Assembly: GCA_900540805.1 (NCBI GenBank)
Contig: UQHL01000006.1
Span: 1 to 64,000 of the forward strand
Length of the DNA stretch: 64,000 bases
Source of the DNA: an uncultured Eubacteriales bacterium
Lineage (GTDB): Bacteria > Bacillota > Clostridia > Christensenellales > Borkfalkiaceae
Direction: 5' to 3'
Shown here: piece after piece, positions 1 through 6,836 of the stretch
Layout: each line of letters begins with the position of its first letter
Position numbering within the stretch: position 1 is the stretch's first letter
Program-made: the position numbers and the translations under genes
The notes under the pieces: generated by a model
Seen by the model: only the letters and a program-made list of their open reading frames with translations
What the model was told of the DNA's origin: nothing
Database searches by the model: none

Positions 1-55
1 GTATTATCCCCTTTTAGGGGTTATGCAAACCACCAGTTTACTGGTGGTTATGATT
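1..55. repeat. Twin hairpins, possible IS200/IS605-type element end
   Basis: Two perfect hairpins stand side by side: CCCC-TTTTA-GGGG at 8-20 and CCACCAG-TTTA-CTGGTGG at about 30-47. They are followed by TTATGATTAC. Closely spaced subterminal hairpins with a TTAC-like tetranucleotide are typical of IS200/IS605 single-strand transposon ends. No transposase is visible because the window starts here. A REP-like sequence or a terminator pair is equally possible. Confidence 0.3.
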
Positions 56-120
56 ACGGGCTTTTCGACGGCTGACGGAGTGCAAAAGAGGCCGATTTCA
101 GAGGGGGCAGCGTTTTGGGA

Positions 121-228
121 ATAATCCGGACATAAAAGGTTTTTGCAGGCGGATACGGCTCGCCCGTGCGGTAAACAAGGCGTCCGTCGGATAATCAGGA
201 GATAAAAAATTTTTGCGGCCGGATACGG
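121..228. repeat. Direct repeat, two 38-bp copies 70 bp apart
   Basis: Positions 121-158 and 191-228 are diverged copies; both begin ATAATC and end GGATACGG. No gene is visible in 56-322. The stretch lies downstream of the minus-strand regulator gene and holds only this duplication. Confidence 0.6.
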
Positions 229-322
229 AAAAAGGAAAGCGTAGGGCTGCATTATTTTTAACAAAAAGTATCCCGCCGACCGCGGGCGGGGAGAGCGGAA
301 CAGAAGCGGCGGAGCGTAAGAT

Positions 323-1675
323 TCAAAAATCCGAGGGGGAAAATTTTCTCTCGTAATGCAACGCGGTTTCCGCTTTTTCCAATTCGTCCGTCCAGCTTTC
401 GATAAGGGTAAAGGCATTGAACGCAAAGGCTGTTTCCGTTCCGTCGATATCAACAAGCAGGGAAAGGGAGACGACCTCGCCCGATTCCCGGTTTCCCGGC
501 GGGTAATGGGGAAAAGCATGAAAGGAAAGAATTGCCGCGTAGCCCTCTTGAAGCCGATACCTGACGATGAAGATATCCGCGGGGCGGCTGTCCGTCCGCA
601 GGCCGCTGTCGTAGATATATAGACAGCTTTTTACGCTTACGCGGCCGATCGTGCGATTTGTTTTCAACGTCACATACCCGACGGAAAAACCATATCCGCC
701 CGCTCCCGTTCCGTAGTATTGTATTCCTACCGTTCCGCTCTGCGGCGACTCCGAAAAGGAAAGCTGTTTCGGGAGGGTACGTCCGCTTACGGCGATTGCG
801 GCGAAAAAAGGCAGGGCCGACAAAACGGCGGCGGCAGAAAAGAGCTTGATTTTGCGTTTCGGCTTCCGATGGCAGGAAACCGCATAGCCGCCGACGAGCT
901 GTAAAACGCCGAGCGCGGCGATGGGATAATAGCCCGCGGGAATTTTGTATTTTTCCGTACCGTAAATTTTATTGACAAAGGGAATACAGCTCCCCGCGAG
1001 AAGAATACCCAGGGCTGTGACGAACGCGAGACACCACTCGGGTTTCATGCCGCCACCCGGGTTTCCCTTAACGGTTTTTACCAGCAGGGCGAGGGAGAGG
1101 ACAAGCTGGACAAAAGAGAGAAAGGGGAGCAAGGTTAAAAAAGTTTCGAGGCGGTTTTTCGTATCGACGGAGAAATAACCGTGCAAATAGGGCTTATCGA
1201 AAATACATCTGAGCCATTCGCAGGGGGAGAGAGAATAGGCGCCGCGGGAAAGCGTCGCCTGTACGGGAGAATAGAACAGACACAGGCAAAACAGCGCCAG
1301 ATAGACGAAGAGGGCGGGAAAGGTAAATTCGTTTTGCGTCACCTGACGCAGACGGAGACGAAAAAGTCCCCGTCTGTTTTCTTCGCAGATTTTTCCGATT
1401 TCATCCTCGCTCGACGTTTGCCGCGCGGGCGGCGCGGAAGAAAGCGTTTCGGAGACGGAGGAATGCGGACGTCTGCCCGTCAATAGTTCGTCCACGGTGA
1501 CGTCGAACGCCGCCGCGATTTTCGGCAGCAGGGAGACGTCGGGAAGCCCGTATCCGTTCTCCCAACGGCTGACGGCTTTGTCCGTAACGCCGAGAACTGC
1601 CGCCAGCTGCTTCTGCGTCAGGCCCTTTTTCTTTCGCAGCTCCGCTATGATTTTTCCCGCAACGATTTCGTCCAT
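323..1675 (-). CDS. XRE-family HTH protein with C-terminal membrane and extracytoplasmic part
   Basis: Residues 5-65 form a Cro/CI-type helix-turn-helix (KKGLTQKQLAAVLGV, then a recognition helix with AVSRWENG). A short linker follows, then about five hydrophobic segments (roughly 119-137, 178-200, 215-234, 250-267, 278-297). Residues 300-450 form a soluble tail. The layout suggests a membrane-anchored DNA-binding sensor; the ligand and targets are unknown. The ATG is preceded by GGGAGGG and a good promoter (TTGCGA-17-TATAAT) lies just upstream, so the gene is probably transcribed alone. Similar HTH-plus-DUF membrane proteins are common in Clostridia. The HTH is certain; the membrane count is by eye. 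Confidence 0.85.
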   Translation of the reverse strand: MDEIVAGKIIAELRKKKGLTQKQLAAVLGVTDKAVSRWENGYGLPDVSLLPKIAAAFDVTVDELLTGRRPHSSVSETLSSAPPARQTSSEDEIGKICEENRRGLFRLRLRQVTQNEFTFPALFVYLALFCLCLFYSPVQATLSRGAYSLSPCEWLRCIFDKPYLHGYFSVDTKNRLETFLTLLPFLSFVQLVLSLALLVKTVKGNPGGGMKPEWCLAFVTALGILLAGSCIPFVNKIYGTEKYKIPAGYYPIAALGVLQLVGGYAVSCHRKPKRKIKLFSAAAVLSALPFFAAIAVSGRTLPKQLSFSESPQSGTVGIQYYGTGAGGYGFSVGYVTLKTNRTIGRVSVKSCLYIYDSGLRTDSRPADIFIVRYRLQEGYAAILSFHAFPHYPPGNRESGEVVSLSLLVDIDGTETAFAFNAFTLIESWTDELEKAETALHYERKFSPSDF

Positions 1676-1701
1676 ACACCCTCCCGCTTCCTTTTTCTTT
1701 C

Positions 1702-1730
1702 ATTATATACGAAACGCGTTCCTTTCGCAA
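1702..1730 (-). promoter_or_regulatory. Promoter of the membrane XRE regulator
   Basis: On the minus strand, TTGCGA at 1725-1730 and TATAAT at 1702-1707 are 17 bp apart, about 27 bp upstream of the start codon. Confidence 0.7.
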
Positions 1731-1770
1731 GACTTTTTCGAAAATCCCTTCTCTACGCTTCATATACCCG

Positions 1771-1802
1771 AAAAAAAACTCCTTTTCGCGGGGGAAAAGG
1801 AG
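1771..1802 (-). terminator. Intrinsic terminator after the CDF gene
   Basis: On the minus strand, CTCCTTTT / AAAAGGAG (1779-1786 with 1795-1802) form a perfect 8-bp stem followed by eight T residues. Confidence 0.8.
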
Positions 1803-1885
1803 ACGAGGGAGGAGACGTCGCGGGATTTTTGCGGAAAAAAAATACACGGAGAAGAAACGGCTTGGGCGAACTTTTCGCCGCGCTT

Positions 1886-3052
1886 CTATACGAAAGGGTG
1901 CTCCGCTTTGATGACGGCGTAACAGTCGGGATTTTTTTCGGAAATGCGTTCCGCCACCCGTTTCGCGGCTTCCGCGGTGGAAAGCTTGCAATCCGACGGG
2001 ACGCAGAGGTCGAAGATCATGTTGATATGTCTGCCGCCGTACGTCATGCGGAAATCGTGAATGGTAAAGGCGGGGTCTTCGTCCTCGGCCGCTTTTTCTG
2101 CCAAAATACGCATTTTGTCCACCCGCGGATCGTCCATGACGATGGGATCGAGATGAATGGTGACGACGCAGCCGAATTTTTCGTTCATGTCCCGTTCGAT
2201 GCAGTCGATAACGTCGTGCGCGTAATTGATGTCGCTGTTTGCGGGCACTTCCGCATGAAAGGAAATAAATTTCCGCCCGGGGCCGTAATCGTGGACGATG
2301 ACGTCGTGAATCCCCGCCACTTCGGGGTAGCCCTTGACAAAGTCGTAAACGGCTTTGATAAATTCGGAGCTCGGAGGCGTGCCCAGCAGCAGGTCGATCG
2401 TCTCTTTCGCGGCCTTGAGACCCGTAAAGAGAATGAAGCACGCGACGAGTATCCCCGCCCAGCCGTCGATTGCCAGCCCCGCGAATTTTGCCACCAAGGC
2501 GGAAACGAGGACGAGCGTGGTGGCCACGACGTCGGAAATACTGTCGAAGGAGGTCGCCTTTATCGCGGACGAATCGATCAGCCTGCCGATTTTGCGGTAG
2601 AAGAAAAACAGCCACAGCTTGACGAGAATCGCCGCCCCGAGCAGTACCAGCGTGAGGGTGGTGACGGAGGGAAGCCGGGGGGAGGCGATTTTCTCGATGG
2701 ACGACTTAAACAGTTCCGCGCCGACGAGAATGATCAGCATATCGACAATAAAACCCGTGATATATTCCAGCCTGCCGTGTCCCAGCGGGTGTTCCTTATC
2801 CACGGGCTTGGAAGCCAAACGGAAGCCGATGAGCGTGACGACGGACGAGCCCGCGTCGGAGACGTTATTGAAGGCGTCCGCGATCACCGCGACGGACGCG
2901 GCCAAAAGCCCCGCCGTCAGCTTCCCCGCAAACAAAAGCAAATTCAATAAAATTCCCGTTATTCCTGCCAGCGCGGCGTAACGGCCCCTCACGGCGGGGT
3001 CGGTGACGTTGTCTTTGTCCTTGACGAACAGCTTTATCAGAAGTTTTGTCAT
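1886..3052 (-). CDS. Cation diffusion facilitator (CDF) metal efflux transporter
   Basis: This 388-residue integral membrane protein has the six-helix CDF core (about residues 28-220) and a cytoplasmic dimerisation domain (about 230-388). The metal-site helices read N62xxxD66 in helix 2 (within ADAFNNVSD) and D170xxxD174 in helix 5 (ATSFDSISD). A helix-5 DxxxD rather than HxxxD, with Asn in helix 2, is the pattern described for Mn2+-exporting MntE-type CDFs. Manganese export is therefore an inference; Zn/Fe/Co remain possible. A proton/metal antiport role at the cytoplasmic membrane is the family function. The tail is longer than in YiiP, about 160 residues after the membrane part. The start ATG has GAGGGA 6 nt upstream and a consensus promoter. 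The gene is monocistronic. Confidence 0.93.
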   Translation of the reverse strand: MTKLLIKLFVKDKDNVTDPAVRGRYAALAGITGILLNLLLFAGKLTAGLLAASVAVIADAFNNVSDAGSSVVTLIGFRLASKPVDKEHPLGHGRLEYITGFIVDMLIILVGAELFKSSIEKIASPRLPSVTTLTLVLLGAAILVKLWLFFFYRKIGRLIDSSAIKATSFDSISDVVATTLVLVSALVAKFAGLAIDGWAGILVACFILFTGLKAAKETIDLLLGTPPSSEFIKAVYDFVKGYPEVAGIHDVIVHDYGPGRKFISFHAEVPANSDINYAHDVIDCIERDMNEKFGCVVTIHLDPIVMDDPRVDKMRILAEKAAEDEDPAFTIHDFRMTYGGRHINMIFDLCVPSDCKLSTAEAAKRVAERISEKNPDCYAVIKAEHPFV

Positions 3053-3081
3053 TTGTTTCCCTCAAAAACGAGTTTATCATT

Positions 3082-3110
3082 ATTATATGCCCGTGCGGGG
3101 AATTTGTCAA
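3082..3110 (-). promoter_or_regulatory. Promoter of the CDF gene
   Basis: On the minus strand, TTGACA (3105-3110) and TATAAT (3082-3087) are separated by exactly 17 bp. The -35 region is itself part of a decaying direct repeat that extends upstream to about 3300. Confidence 0.85.
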
Positions 3111-3300
3111 CGGAAAAAGGGGCGCAGTTGGTTCCGTAGGAGGTTTGTTCGGGATATTTATCAACGGAAAAGAGATAGACGCTTTGATTCGTAACAGAGC
3201 TGGCTTGGGATTTGTAGCGAAAAAGAAATAGGCGCCTTGCTTCGTAACAGAGCTGCTTTGGGAAATTGTAGCGGAAAAGAAATAGGCGCTTTGCTCCGTG
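3105..3300. repeat. Degenerate tandem repeat of about 54 bp upstream of the CDF gene
   Basis: Clear copies begin at 3181 and 3234, with a third partial copy at 3288. Each carries TTCGTAACAGAGCTG and ends GAAATAGGC. Positions 3121-3180 and the promoter -35 segment align as older, more diverged copies. No gene is visible in 3053-3356. Confidence 0.7.
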
Positions 3301-3356
3301 TGCGTTTCGTTTTGGATACCGTCTATCCGCGGGAAAAAGGCGACCGATTTTTCTCG

Positions 3357-3623
3357 TCAATTTTGCGGAGCGTCCTCTCCGTCGTTCTGCATGTTTGCCT
3401 GTTCGGCGGCCTTTTTTGCTTTTTTCTCCTGCCAGTTTTGGGAAATGCGAGGAAAAGTTATTGTGAAAAGATAAATGCAGAAATTGACGAGCTTGAGGAC
3501 GATTATAATGATCGCGATGACCACGAAAATCGCCAGCAGTCCCTGCCAGAGAATGGTGAGCGCGTCTTTGACGGTTTCCCAATTGAGCGGGTCGAGTTTG
3601 GGTGCCGATAATAAATAATTCAT
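3357..3623 (-). CDS. Small membrane protein, OadG-like gamma subunit candidate
   Basis: This 88-residue protein has one strong transmembrane segment (about 22-46), followed by an amphipathic and charged tail (WQEKKAKKAAEQ) ending in an acidic/Gln-rich stretch. It lies 12 nt downstream of the decarboxylase beta subunit on the same strand, so the two are co-transcribed. Gamma subunits of Na+-translocating decarboxylases are small, single-span, poorly conserved proteins that sit in such operons, and the position and size fit that role. No Pro-rich hinge or His/Zn tail typical of Klebsiella OadG is evident. The gamma-subunit assignment therefore rests on context. Confidence 0.6.
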   Translation of the reverse strand: MNYLLSAPKLDPLNWETVKDALTILWQGLLAIFVVIAIIIIVLKLVNFCIYLFTITFPRISQNWQEKKAKKAAEQANMQNDGEDAPQN

Positions 3624-3635
3624 AGCGTTTCTCCT

Positions 3636-4748
3636 TTATGCGAGCGCCTGTACAAGGGCGATGATGAGGCCGCCGACGGTGGCCGAGGCGATCTGTCCCG
3701 AAACGTTTGCCCCGACGGCGTGCATGAGCAGGTGATTGGAGGGATCTTCCTTGATACCCATTTTTTCGATGACGCGCGCCGACATGGGGAAGGCGGAGAT
3801 CCCCGCCGCGCCGACCATGGGATTAATCTTGTTTTTGGAAAAGAGATTCATAAGTTTAGCGCACATTACTCCGCCCACGGTATCAAATACGAAGGCGAAG
3901 AGCCCGAGTCCCATGATCATCAGGGTTTCCCAACGCACAAACTCGTGCGCCTGCATACGGAAGGCGATGGTGATGCCCAAAAGCAGGGTGATGATATTGG
4001 AAAAGGTGGTTTGCGCCGTTTCGGACAGCGATTTCAGCACGCCGCATTCGCGGATCAGGTTGCCGAACATCAGCATGCCGACGAGGGACAGGGAAGCGGG
4101 CGCAATCAGCCCCGCCACCACCGTGACGATAATCGGGAAGAGAATACGCGTCAGCTTACTCACCTGTTTCGCGCTGTAGTGCATTTTGATCTGACGTTCC
4201 TTTTTCGTGGTGCAAAGCTTCACCACGGCGGGCTGAACGATGGGCACCAGCGCCATATACGAATAGGCGACCACCATGATCGGCGCGACGTAGTCGGACA
4301 CCAGCTTGATGGCCACGAGTATGGAGGTGGGCCCGTCGGCGGCGCCGATGATGGCGATGGCGGCGGCATTGGGCAGAGAGAAGCCGATGAGCGCGGCCAA
4401 AATCAGCGTGAGGAATATACCCAGCTGTGCGGAGCCGCCGAGAATAAACAGCTTCGGGTTGGACAGCAGGGGCCCGAAATCGATCATGGCGCCGATGCCG
4501 ATAAACAGCAGAATGGGCATGGCCTCGCTTGCCTCGATACCTACCTTAAACAGGGAGGAGAGAATTCCGTCGTCGGCGATTACGGCCGAGCCGGGGATAT
4601 TGACGAGTATCGCGCCGAAGCCCATGGGCAGCAGCAGAGCGGGCTCCATATCCTTTTTGATGGCGAGGAAAATCAGCGTGCCGCCGATGAGCCACATGAC
4701 GACCTGCTGCCACTCCACCTGGGAAATGGTTTCGATGAGAAAGTGCAT
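3636..4748 (-). CDS. oadB: Na+-translocating decarboxylase, beta subunit
   Basis: This 370-residue, very hydrophobic protein matches the OadB/GcdB/MmdB family. It carries the family hallmark GAADGPTSI, whose Asp is essential for Na+ movement, and the C-terminal GANVSGQIASATVGG motif. The family couples decarboxylation of a biotin-bound carboxyl group (oxaloacetate, methylmalonyl-CoA or glutaconyl-CoA) to Na+ export across the cytoplasmic membrane. The carboxyltransferase and biotin-carrier subunits are not in this window, so the substrate cannot be named. It is the first gene of a two-gene operon with the small gamma-like protein. The start ATG follows GGAGG. The transcript has a leader of about 200 nt with a terminator immediately before the ribosome binding site, implying control by attenuation. 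Confidence 0.92.
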   Translation of the reverse strand: MHFLIETISQVEWQQVVMWLIGGTLIFLAIKKDMEPALLLPMGFGAILVNIPGSAVIADDGILSSLFKVGIEASEAMPILLFIGIGAMIDFGPLLSNPKLFILGGSAQLGIFLTLILAALIGFSLPNAAAIAIIGAADGPTSILVAIKLVSDYVAPIMVVAYSYMALVPIVQPAVVKLCTTKKERQIKMHYSAKQVSKLTRILFPIIVTVVAGLIAPASLSLVGMLMFGNLIRECGVLKSLSETAQTTFSNIITLLLGITIAFRMQAHEFVRWETLMIMGLGLFAFVFDTVGGVMCAKLMNLFSKNKINPMVGAAGISAFPMSARVIEKMGIKEDPSNHLLMHAVGANVSGQIASATVGGLIIALVQALA

Positions 4749-4952
4749 AACGTACCTCCGAAATAAAATAAAAGACCGCCACGTAAATATTCCCCCAAAA
4801 GAGGAATTTTACGCCGCGGTCTTATCGTTTAAGATGAATCCAAATCCTGCCACGTAGGGCGGATTGTGTTATTGATATTCATCGGACGCCGTCGGACAAG
4901 CGCCCCGATTACTCCCCGAAGCAAAACGTTTGTTCCGCGTAGGCCGCGGGAC
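4749..4952 (-). promoter_or_regulatory. oadB leader, candidate riboswitch or attenuator
   Basis: From the start site expected near 4952, the minus-strand leader contains three elements: a CCGCG/CGCGG hairpin; a long hairpin closed by 7 bp (4833-4839 with 4877-4883) with an inner AATCC/GGATT stem; and a terminator ending just before the Shine-Dalgarno. The plus-strand 8-mer GCCACGTA occurs both in the terminator 3' arm (4778-4785) and inside the upstream hairpin (4849-4856). Either copy could therefore pair with the same partner. No T-box or riboswitch class I know fits. The ligand is unknown. Confidence 0.6.
4761..4823 (-). terminator. Attenuator terminator in the oadB leader
   Basis: The stem AAGACCGC/GCGGTCTT (4772-4779 with 4816-4823) extends through CGTAAA/TTTACG and ATTCC/GGAAT. 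It is followed on the minus strand by a T-rich run (CTTTTATTTTATTT). It lies between the promoter and the oadB start codon, so full-length transcription requires readthrough. Confidence 0.85.
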
Positions 4953-4958
4953 TGTTAC

Positions 4959-4987
4959 ATTATATAGGAAAAAAGGACGGATGTCAA
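4959..4987 (-). promoter_or_regulatory. Consensus promoter of the oadB operon
   Basis: On the minus strand, TTGACA (4982-4987), 17 bp, TATAAT (4959-4964): a perfect sigma-A consensus about 210 bp upstream of oadB. Confidence 0.9.
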
Positions 4988-5026
4988 GAAAAAAATACAA
5001 AAAATTTTTCGGCTTGTAAATTTCGT

Positions 5027-5055
5027 TTGACATTCCTTCGCGGCTCTGCTAAAAT
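5027..5055 (+). promoter_or_regulatory. Promoter of the GNAT gene
   Basis: TTGACA (5027-5032), 17 bp, TAAAAT (5050-5055), divergent from the oadB promoter, with about 75 nt of leader before the GNAT start. Confidence 0.8.
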
Positions 5056-5139
5056 AGTGCAAAACCGAAAAACAGAAAAAACGTTCGCCGCGAAAGCGGC
5101 AAAGGAACGCCGAACAAAACGGCGCTGAAAAGACAATTT

Positions 5140-5634
5140 ATGCATGTCCGATATTTTTCAGAGAACGACGAAAACACGTTTCTAAGGCTTTGCGGGGAAT
5201 TTTATAATTCCCACGCCACCCTGCGCCCCTACGACGCGCAAATCGCGGAAAAGACCTTCCGCCGCGTGATCGACCATCACGAAAATCTTTGGGGGTATCT
5301 CATCTTCGAGGAGGAGGGCGGCCCCGCGGCGGGGTACGGACTGCTTACCACCTATTGGTGCAACGAGGAGGGCGGAAACGTGCTCCTTTTGGACGAATTG
5401 TATATCTCGCCCGAGTTTCGGCATCGCGGGTATGCGAAACGGTTTATGGACTGGATAGAAGAAAAATTCAAAAAACGGGCGGTGTCGATGACGCTGGAGG
5501 TGCTGACGGGCAATCAGCGCGCGATTTCGCTTTATAAAGAGGAAGGGTTCGATCCCGATTCGGACGAACGGGACGCGGAAGGACACGAATTTGTCTATTA
5601 CAGCAAGAAGCTCGCGCGGCGCGCGGGGCAATAG
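5140..5634 (+). CDS. GNAT-family N-acetyltransferase
   Basis: This 164-residue single-domain GNAT protein has the acetyl-CoA pyrophosphate-binding motif RHRGYA at 94-99, after the beta-4 strand LLLDELYISPEF. The usual C-terminal motif B also follows (LEVLTGNQRAISLYKEEGF). Substrate is not predictable; small-molecule, peptide or protein N-acetylation are all possible. It is first in a short plus-strand run with the next small membrane protein, 26 nt downstream. The start codon has only a weak purine stretch upstream, but the N-terminal beta-strand (HVRYFSEND) is typical, so the start is probably right. Confidence 0.9.
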   Translation: MHVRYFSENDENTFLRLCGEFYNSHATLRPYDAQIAEKTFRRVIDHHENLWGYLIFEEEGGPAAGYGLLTTYWCNEEGGNVLLLDELYISPEFRHRGYAKRFMDWIEEKFKKRAVSMTLEVLTGNQRAISLYKEEGFDPDSDERDAEGHEFVYYSKKLARRAGQ

Positions 5635-5660
5635 AAAAACGGGGAGGGGGAGAGAAGCGG

Positions 5661-6140
5661 ATGGCGCAAAGCGGAAAAACGGCAAAGATAGCGGCGGGGG
5701 CCACGGTGCGGCGTTTGAAAAAACAAGCGCGCACGGCGGGAATTGCCGCGGCGTTTTTTCTGGCGGTATGCCTTGCGGGAAGCTTTTTCCTCTCGGGCCC
5801 GGGGAGGATCGCCTTTGCGGCGGGAACTGCCGCGGCGATTATCGTGTGTCTGATTTTTTGCGGAAAATTTGCGGCTTCGGCGCGGCGGATCGTAAAAGAA
5901 GCGGAAAAATACTCTTTCGCCTTGACGGAGGCCTTTTTCTTTGAGTGTTTCGGGCCCTTTCTCGCTTTAAACGTTTCTTTTAGGGACGATAGAGGGACGC
6001 TGCGGGAAGGGCGGACTCGGTTTCTTTTCGGAATCCGCGACCTGGAAGCCTGGCAGAATATTCCTTTGGAGATCGCCTATCGCGGCGCGGACGAGCGCGT
6101 TATCCTCATCGGCGGGGCGCCCGGGGAAAAAAATCGGTGA
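5661..6140 (+). CDS. Hypothetical two-helix membrane protein
   Basis: I do not recognise this 159-residue protein. It has a basic N-terminus (GKTAKIAAGATVRRLKKQ), two predicted transmembrane helices (about 26-46 and 50-69) and a soluble C-terminal part of about 90 residues that should face the cytoplasm. The start is supported by GGGGAG upstream. It follows the GNAT gene by 26 nt and is probably co-transcribed. It ends about 40 nt before the rplS promoter. No catalytic motif is visible. Confidence 0.75.
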   Translation: MAQSGKTAKIAAGATVRRLKKQARTAGIAAAFFLAVCLAGSFFLSGPGRIAFAAGTAAAIIVCLIFCGKFAASARRIVKEAEKYSFALTEAFFFECFGPFLALNVSFRDDRGTLREGRTRFLFGIRDLEAWQNIPLEIAYRGADERVILIGGAPGEKNR

Positions 6141-6178
6141 AAAAATCCCGAAAAGGGAAAAAGGAGGGACAAAAACGC

Positions 6179-6207
6179 TTGCCAAAGGGAAAAAAATCGT
6201 ATATAAT
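6179..6207 (+). promoter_or_regulatory. rplS promoter
   Basis: TTGCCA (6179-6184), 17 bp, TATAAT (6202-6207), giving a leader of about 95 nt before rplS. Confidence 0.85.
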
Positions 6208-6213
6208 AAACCT

Positions 6214-6308
6214 TGACTTCGAATGTTCCGCCGATCTTTTTATTCGGGCGCGGTGAGGAATCGGGCAGCGGATCGTGAACATTTCGTAACTAACGGAGGT
6301 AAAGTCAC
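6214..6308 (+). promoter_or_regulatory. rplS leader, possible L19 autoregulatory structure
   Basis: The leader can close on itself: GAATGTTC (6221-6228) pairs with GAACATTTC (6277-6285) with one bulge, and GATC elements inside also pair. Firmicutes L19 leaders are known as autoregulatory RNAs. Membership in that family is inferred from position and long-range pairing only. Confidence 0.45.
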
Positions 6309-6653
6309 ATGAAAGGATTAATCGAAGCTATCGATGCGGAAAGCCTGAAAGCCGAAGTCCCTGCGTTTAACGTGGGCGATACGGTGAAAATAGGCTATAA
6401 GATCATCGAGGGCGGCAAGGAGAGAGTGCAGAATTTTGAAGGCGTCGTGATTGCGAAAAGAAACGGCGGCATTCAGGAAAGCTTCACGGTGCGCCATATT
6501 TCTTACGGCGTGGGCGTGGAAAAAACCTATCCTCTTCATTCCCCGAAGATCGCGTCCATCAAGGTCGTGAGAAAGGGTAAGGTAAGAAGAGCTAAGCTGT
6601 ACTACCTGCGCGCATTGACGGGTAAGGCCGCCAAGGTTAAGGAAAAAATCTGA
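6309..6653 (+). CDS. rplS: 50S ribosomal protein L19
   Basis: This 114-residue protein matches L19 end to end. It has the FNVGDTVKIGYKIIEG strand, the central VVIAKRNGGIQESFTVRHISYGVG block and the basic tail KVRRAKLYYLRALTGKAAKVKE. L19 binds 23S rRNA at the 30S-50S interface. The start ATG is preceded by ACGGAGGT. The gene has its own consensus promoter and is followed by a clear terminator, so it is a single-gene unit here. The usual neighbours rpsP, rimM and trmD are absent, which is a rearrangement relative to most Firmicutes. Confidence 0.98.
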   Translation: MKGLIEAIDAESLKAEVPAFNVGDTVKIGYKIIEGGKERVQNFEGVVIAKRNGGIQESFTVRHISYGVGVEKTYPLHSPKIASIKVVRKGKVRRAKLYYLRALTGKAAKVKEKI

Positions 6654-6682
6654 ATCGGCAGACAGGGTTAAACCGATTGAAA

Positions 6683-6720
6683 AATAAGTTCGCCTAAAGT
6701 CAGGGGCGGACTTATTTTTT
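6683..6720 (+). terminator. rplS terminator
   Basis: AATAAGTTCGCC pairs with GGCGGACTTATT (one G-T pair) and runs into TTTTTTTATTT. Confidence 0.85.
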
Positions 6721-6836
6721 TATTTCCGAAAAACCCGCGGAAATCGTTTTACATTTTTTCTCGTTTCATGTAAAATGTATAGAGGAAAGTTCTATCACGG
6801 CGGAACAAAAGCAAACAGAGGAGGCTTTTCAGCTCT

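Noticed and set aside
4..519. Minus-strand frame of 171 codons at the left edge
   Set aside because: It overlaps the 3' end of the XRE regulator gene and the repeat region, is low in recognisable content and has no RBS.
4749..4952. T-box leader for oadB
   Set aside because: An ACCGCGG string is present in the terminator, but the full AGGGTGGNACCGCG element, Stem I and a specifier loop are not recognisable, and the gene is not amino-acid related.
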